Part shown: positions 5,864-6,796 of the stretch, piece after piece
Position numbering within the stretch: position 1 is the first letter of the stretch
Layout of the letters: every line of letters begins with the position of its first letter
Source: Kocuria sp.
Lineage (GTDB): Bacteria; Actinomycetota; Actinomycetes; Actinomycetales; Micrococcaceae
Assembly (NCBI GenBank): GCA_030453435.1
Contig: JAKDKI010000126.1
Span: forward strand, 1 to 6,796
Reading direction: 5' to 3'
Length of the DNA stretch: 6,796 nucleotides
Notes under the pieces: model-generated
Told to the model about the DNA's origin: nothing
Seen by the model: only the letters and a program-made list of their open reading frames with translations
Database searches by the model: none
Made by a program: the position numbers and the translations under genes

Positions 5864-6796
5864 TCAGGCGCGAGGTTTCTCGCGCATCTCCCACGTCTCG
5901 ATCATGTCGCCCTCTTGGATGTCGTTGAAGGAACCGAGGCCGATACCGCACTCGTAACCCTCGCGCACTTCCGTGGCGTCATCCTTGAAGCGACGCAGCG
6001 AATCGATGGTGAGGCTGTCCTTCACCACGTTGCCGTCGCGGACCAGGCGCGCCTTGGCGTTGCGCTTGACCACACCCTTGGTGATGTACGCACCGGCGAT
6101 GTTGCCCCACTTGGAGGAGCGGAACACCTCGCGGATCTCGGCGGTACCGAGCTCCACTTCCTCGTACTCCGGCTTGAGCATGCCCTTCAAGGCGCTCTCG
6201 ACATCGTCGATGGCGTTGTAGATCACCGAGTAGAACTTCATGTCCACGCCCTCGCGGTCCGCGAGTTCGGTGACACGCTCGGCCGGTCGCACGTTGAAGC
6301 CGATGATGACCGCGTTGTCCACGGTGGCCAGGTTCACGTCGTTCTGCGTAATGGCACCCACACCGCGGTGGATGACGCGCAGCTGGACTTCGTCCCCGCC
6401 CACATCGATCTTGAGCAACGAATCTTCCAGGGCCTCAACGGCACCGGAGACGTCACCCTTGATGATGAGGTTGAGAGTGTCCATCTTGCCCTCGGCCACG
6501 GCCTCGTCGAAGGACTCGAGCGTGATGCGCTTGCGGCGCTTGGCCAGCTGAGCGTTACGGTCAGCGGCCTGACGCTTCTCGGAGATCTGGCGAGCCGTGC
6601 GCTCTTCCTGGGTAGCCAGGAACGTATCACCGGCGCGGGGCACTGCGGACAGACCCAACACCTGGACCGGACGGGACGGGGTGGCAGTTTCGACTGCCTG
6701 ACCGTTCTCGTCGAACATGGCACGCACGCGACCGTGGGCCGCACCCGCGACAATGGCGTCGCCGACCTTCAGCGTGCCGGACTGGACCAGCACGGT
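5864..6796 (-). CDS. infB: Translation initiation factor IF-2, C-terminal part (cut by window edge)
   Basis: IF-2 is the GTPase that brings initiator fMet-tRNA to the 30S subunit and promotes subunit joining. Only the last 310 residues are inside the window; the N-terminal region and the G domain lie beyond position 6796. The fragment starts in domain II ([18 protein letters not shown]), continues through the charged linker with ARQISEKRQ, and then domain III with [20 protein letters not shown] and [10 protein letters not shown] (about 105-152 of the fragment). The C-terminal domain has [14 protein letters not shown], then [22 protein letters not shown], which belongs to the fMet-tRNA-binding C2 domain, and ends in [16 protein letters not shown]. 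The reading frame is open to the edge, so the truncation comes from the window and not from mutation. It heads the cluster seen here and is followed by a 164-base spacer before rbfA. Confidence 0.97.
   Translation of the reverse strand, partial: TVLVQSGTLKVGDAIVAGAAHGRVRAMFDENGQAVETATPSRPVQVLGLSAVPRAGDTFLATQEERTARQISEKRQAADRNAQLAKRRKRITLESFDEAVAEGKMDTLNLIIKGDVSGAVEALEDSLLKIDVGGDEVQLRVIHRGVGAITQNDVNLATVDNAVIIGFNVRPAERVTELADREGVDMKFYSVIYNAIDDVESALKGMLKPEYEEVELGTAEIREVFRSSKWGNIAGAYITKGVVKRNAKARLVRDGNVVKDSLTIDSLRRFKDDATEVREGYECGIGLGSFNDIQEGDMIETWEMREKPRA

Overview
This 6.8 kb window is high-GC DNA with densely packed genes, GTG starts and strong purine-rich ribosome binding sites. The protein sequences look actinobacterial, most likely order Micrococcales and perhaps family Micrococcaceae. 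That placement rests on protein style and gene order, not on a database search.

Two converging transcription units fill the window. On the plus strand (about 124-2228) lies a compact unit of luxS, an MTA/SAH nucleosidase gene (mtn type) and an aldo/keto reductase. The first two overlap by 4 bases (GTGA), and the third starts 12 bases after the second. The nucleosidase converts S-adenosylhomocysteine to S-ribosylhomocysteine. LuxS then cleaves this to homocysteine and DPD, the precursor of autoinducer-2, so the pair forms a complete activated-methyl-cycle / AI-2 module. The reductase's role here is not known.

On the minus strand (6796 down to 2249) runs a translation and flavin cluster: infB (3' part only, cut by the window edge), rbfA, truB, two small four-helix membrane proteins of unknown function, and ribF. 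From rbfA to ribF, gaps are 5-43 bases, and truB and the next gene share one base (TGATG), so these genes look co-transcribed. The infB-rbfA spacer (5700-5863) is longer and holds several inverted repeats. Two of them share one arm and so exclude each other.

The units meet tail to tail with only 20 bases between stop codons (2229-2248). There is no terminator in that gap. A strong hairpin lies just beyond it, inside the last codons of ribF (2255-2292), and pairs better in plus-strand RNA, so it could terminate the luxS unit.

Overall this is mostly ordinary core genome. I see no mobile element, CRISPR array, tRNA or rRNA. The items most worth checking are the structured infB-rbfA spacer, the hairpin embedded in ribF, the unnamed pair of membrane proteins, and the reductase in the luxS unit.
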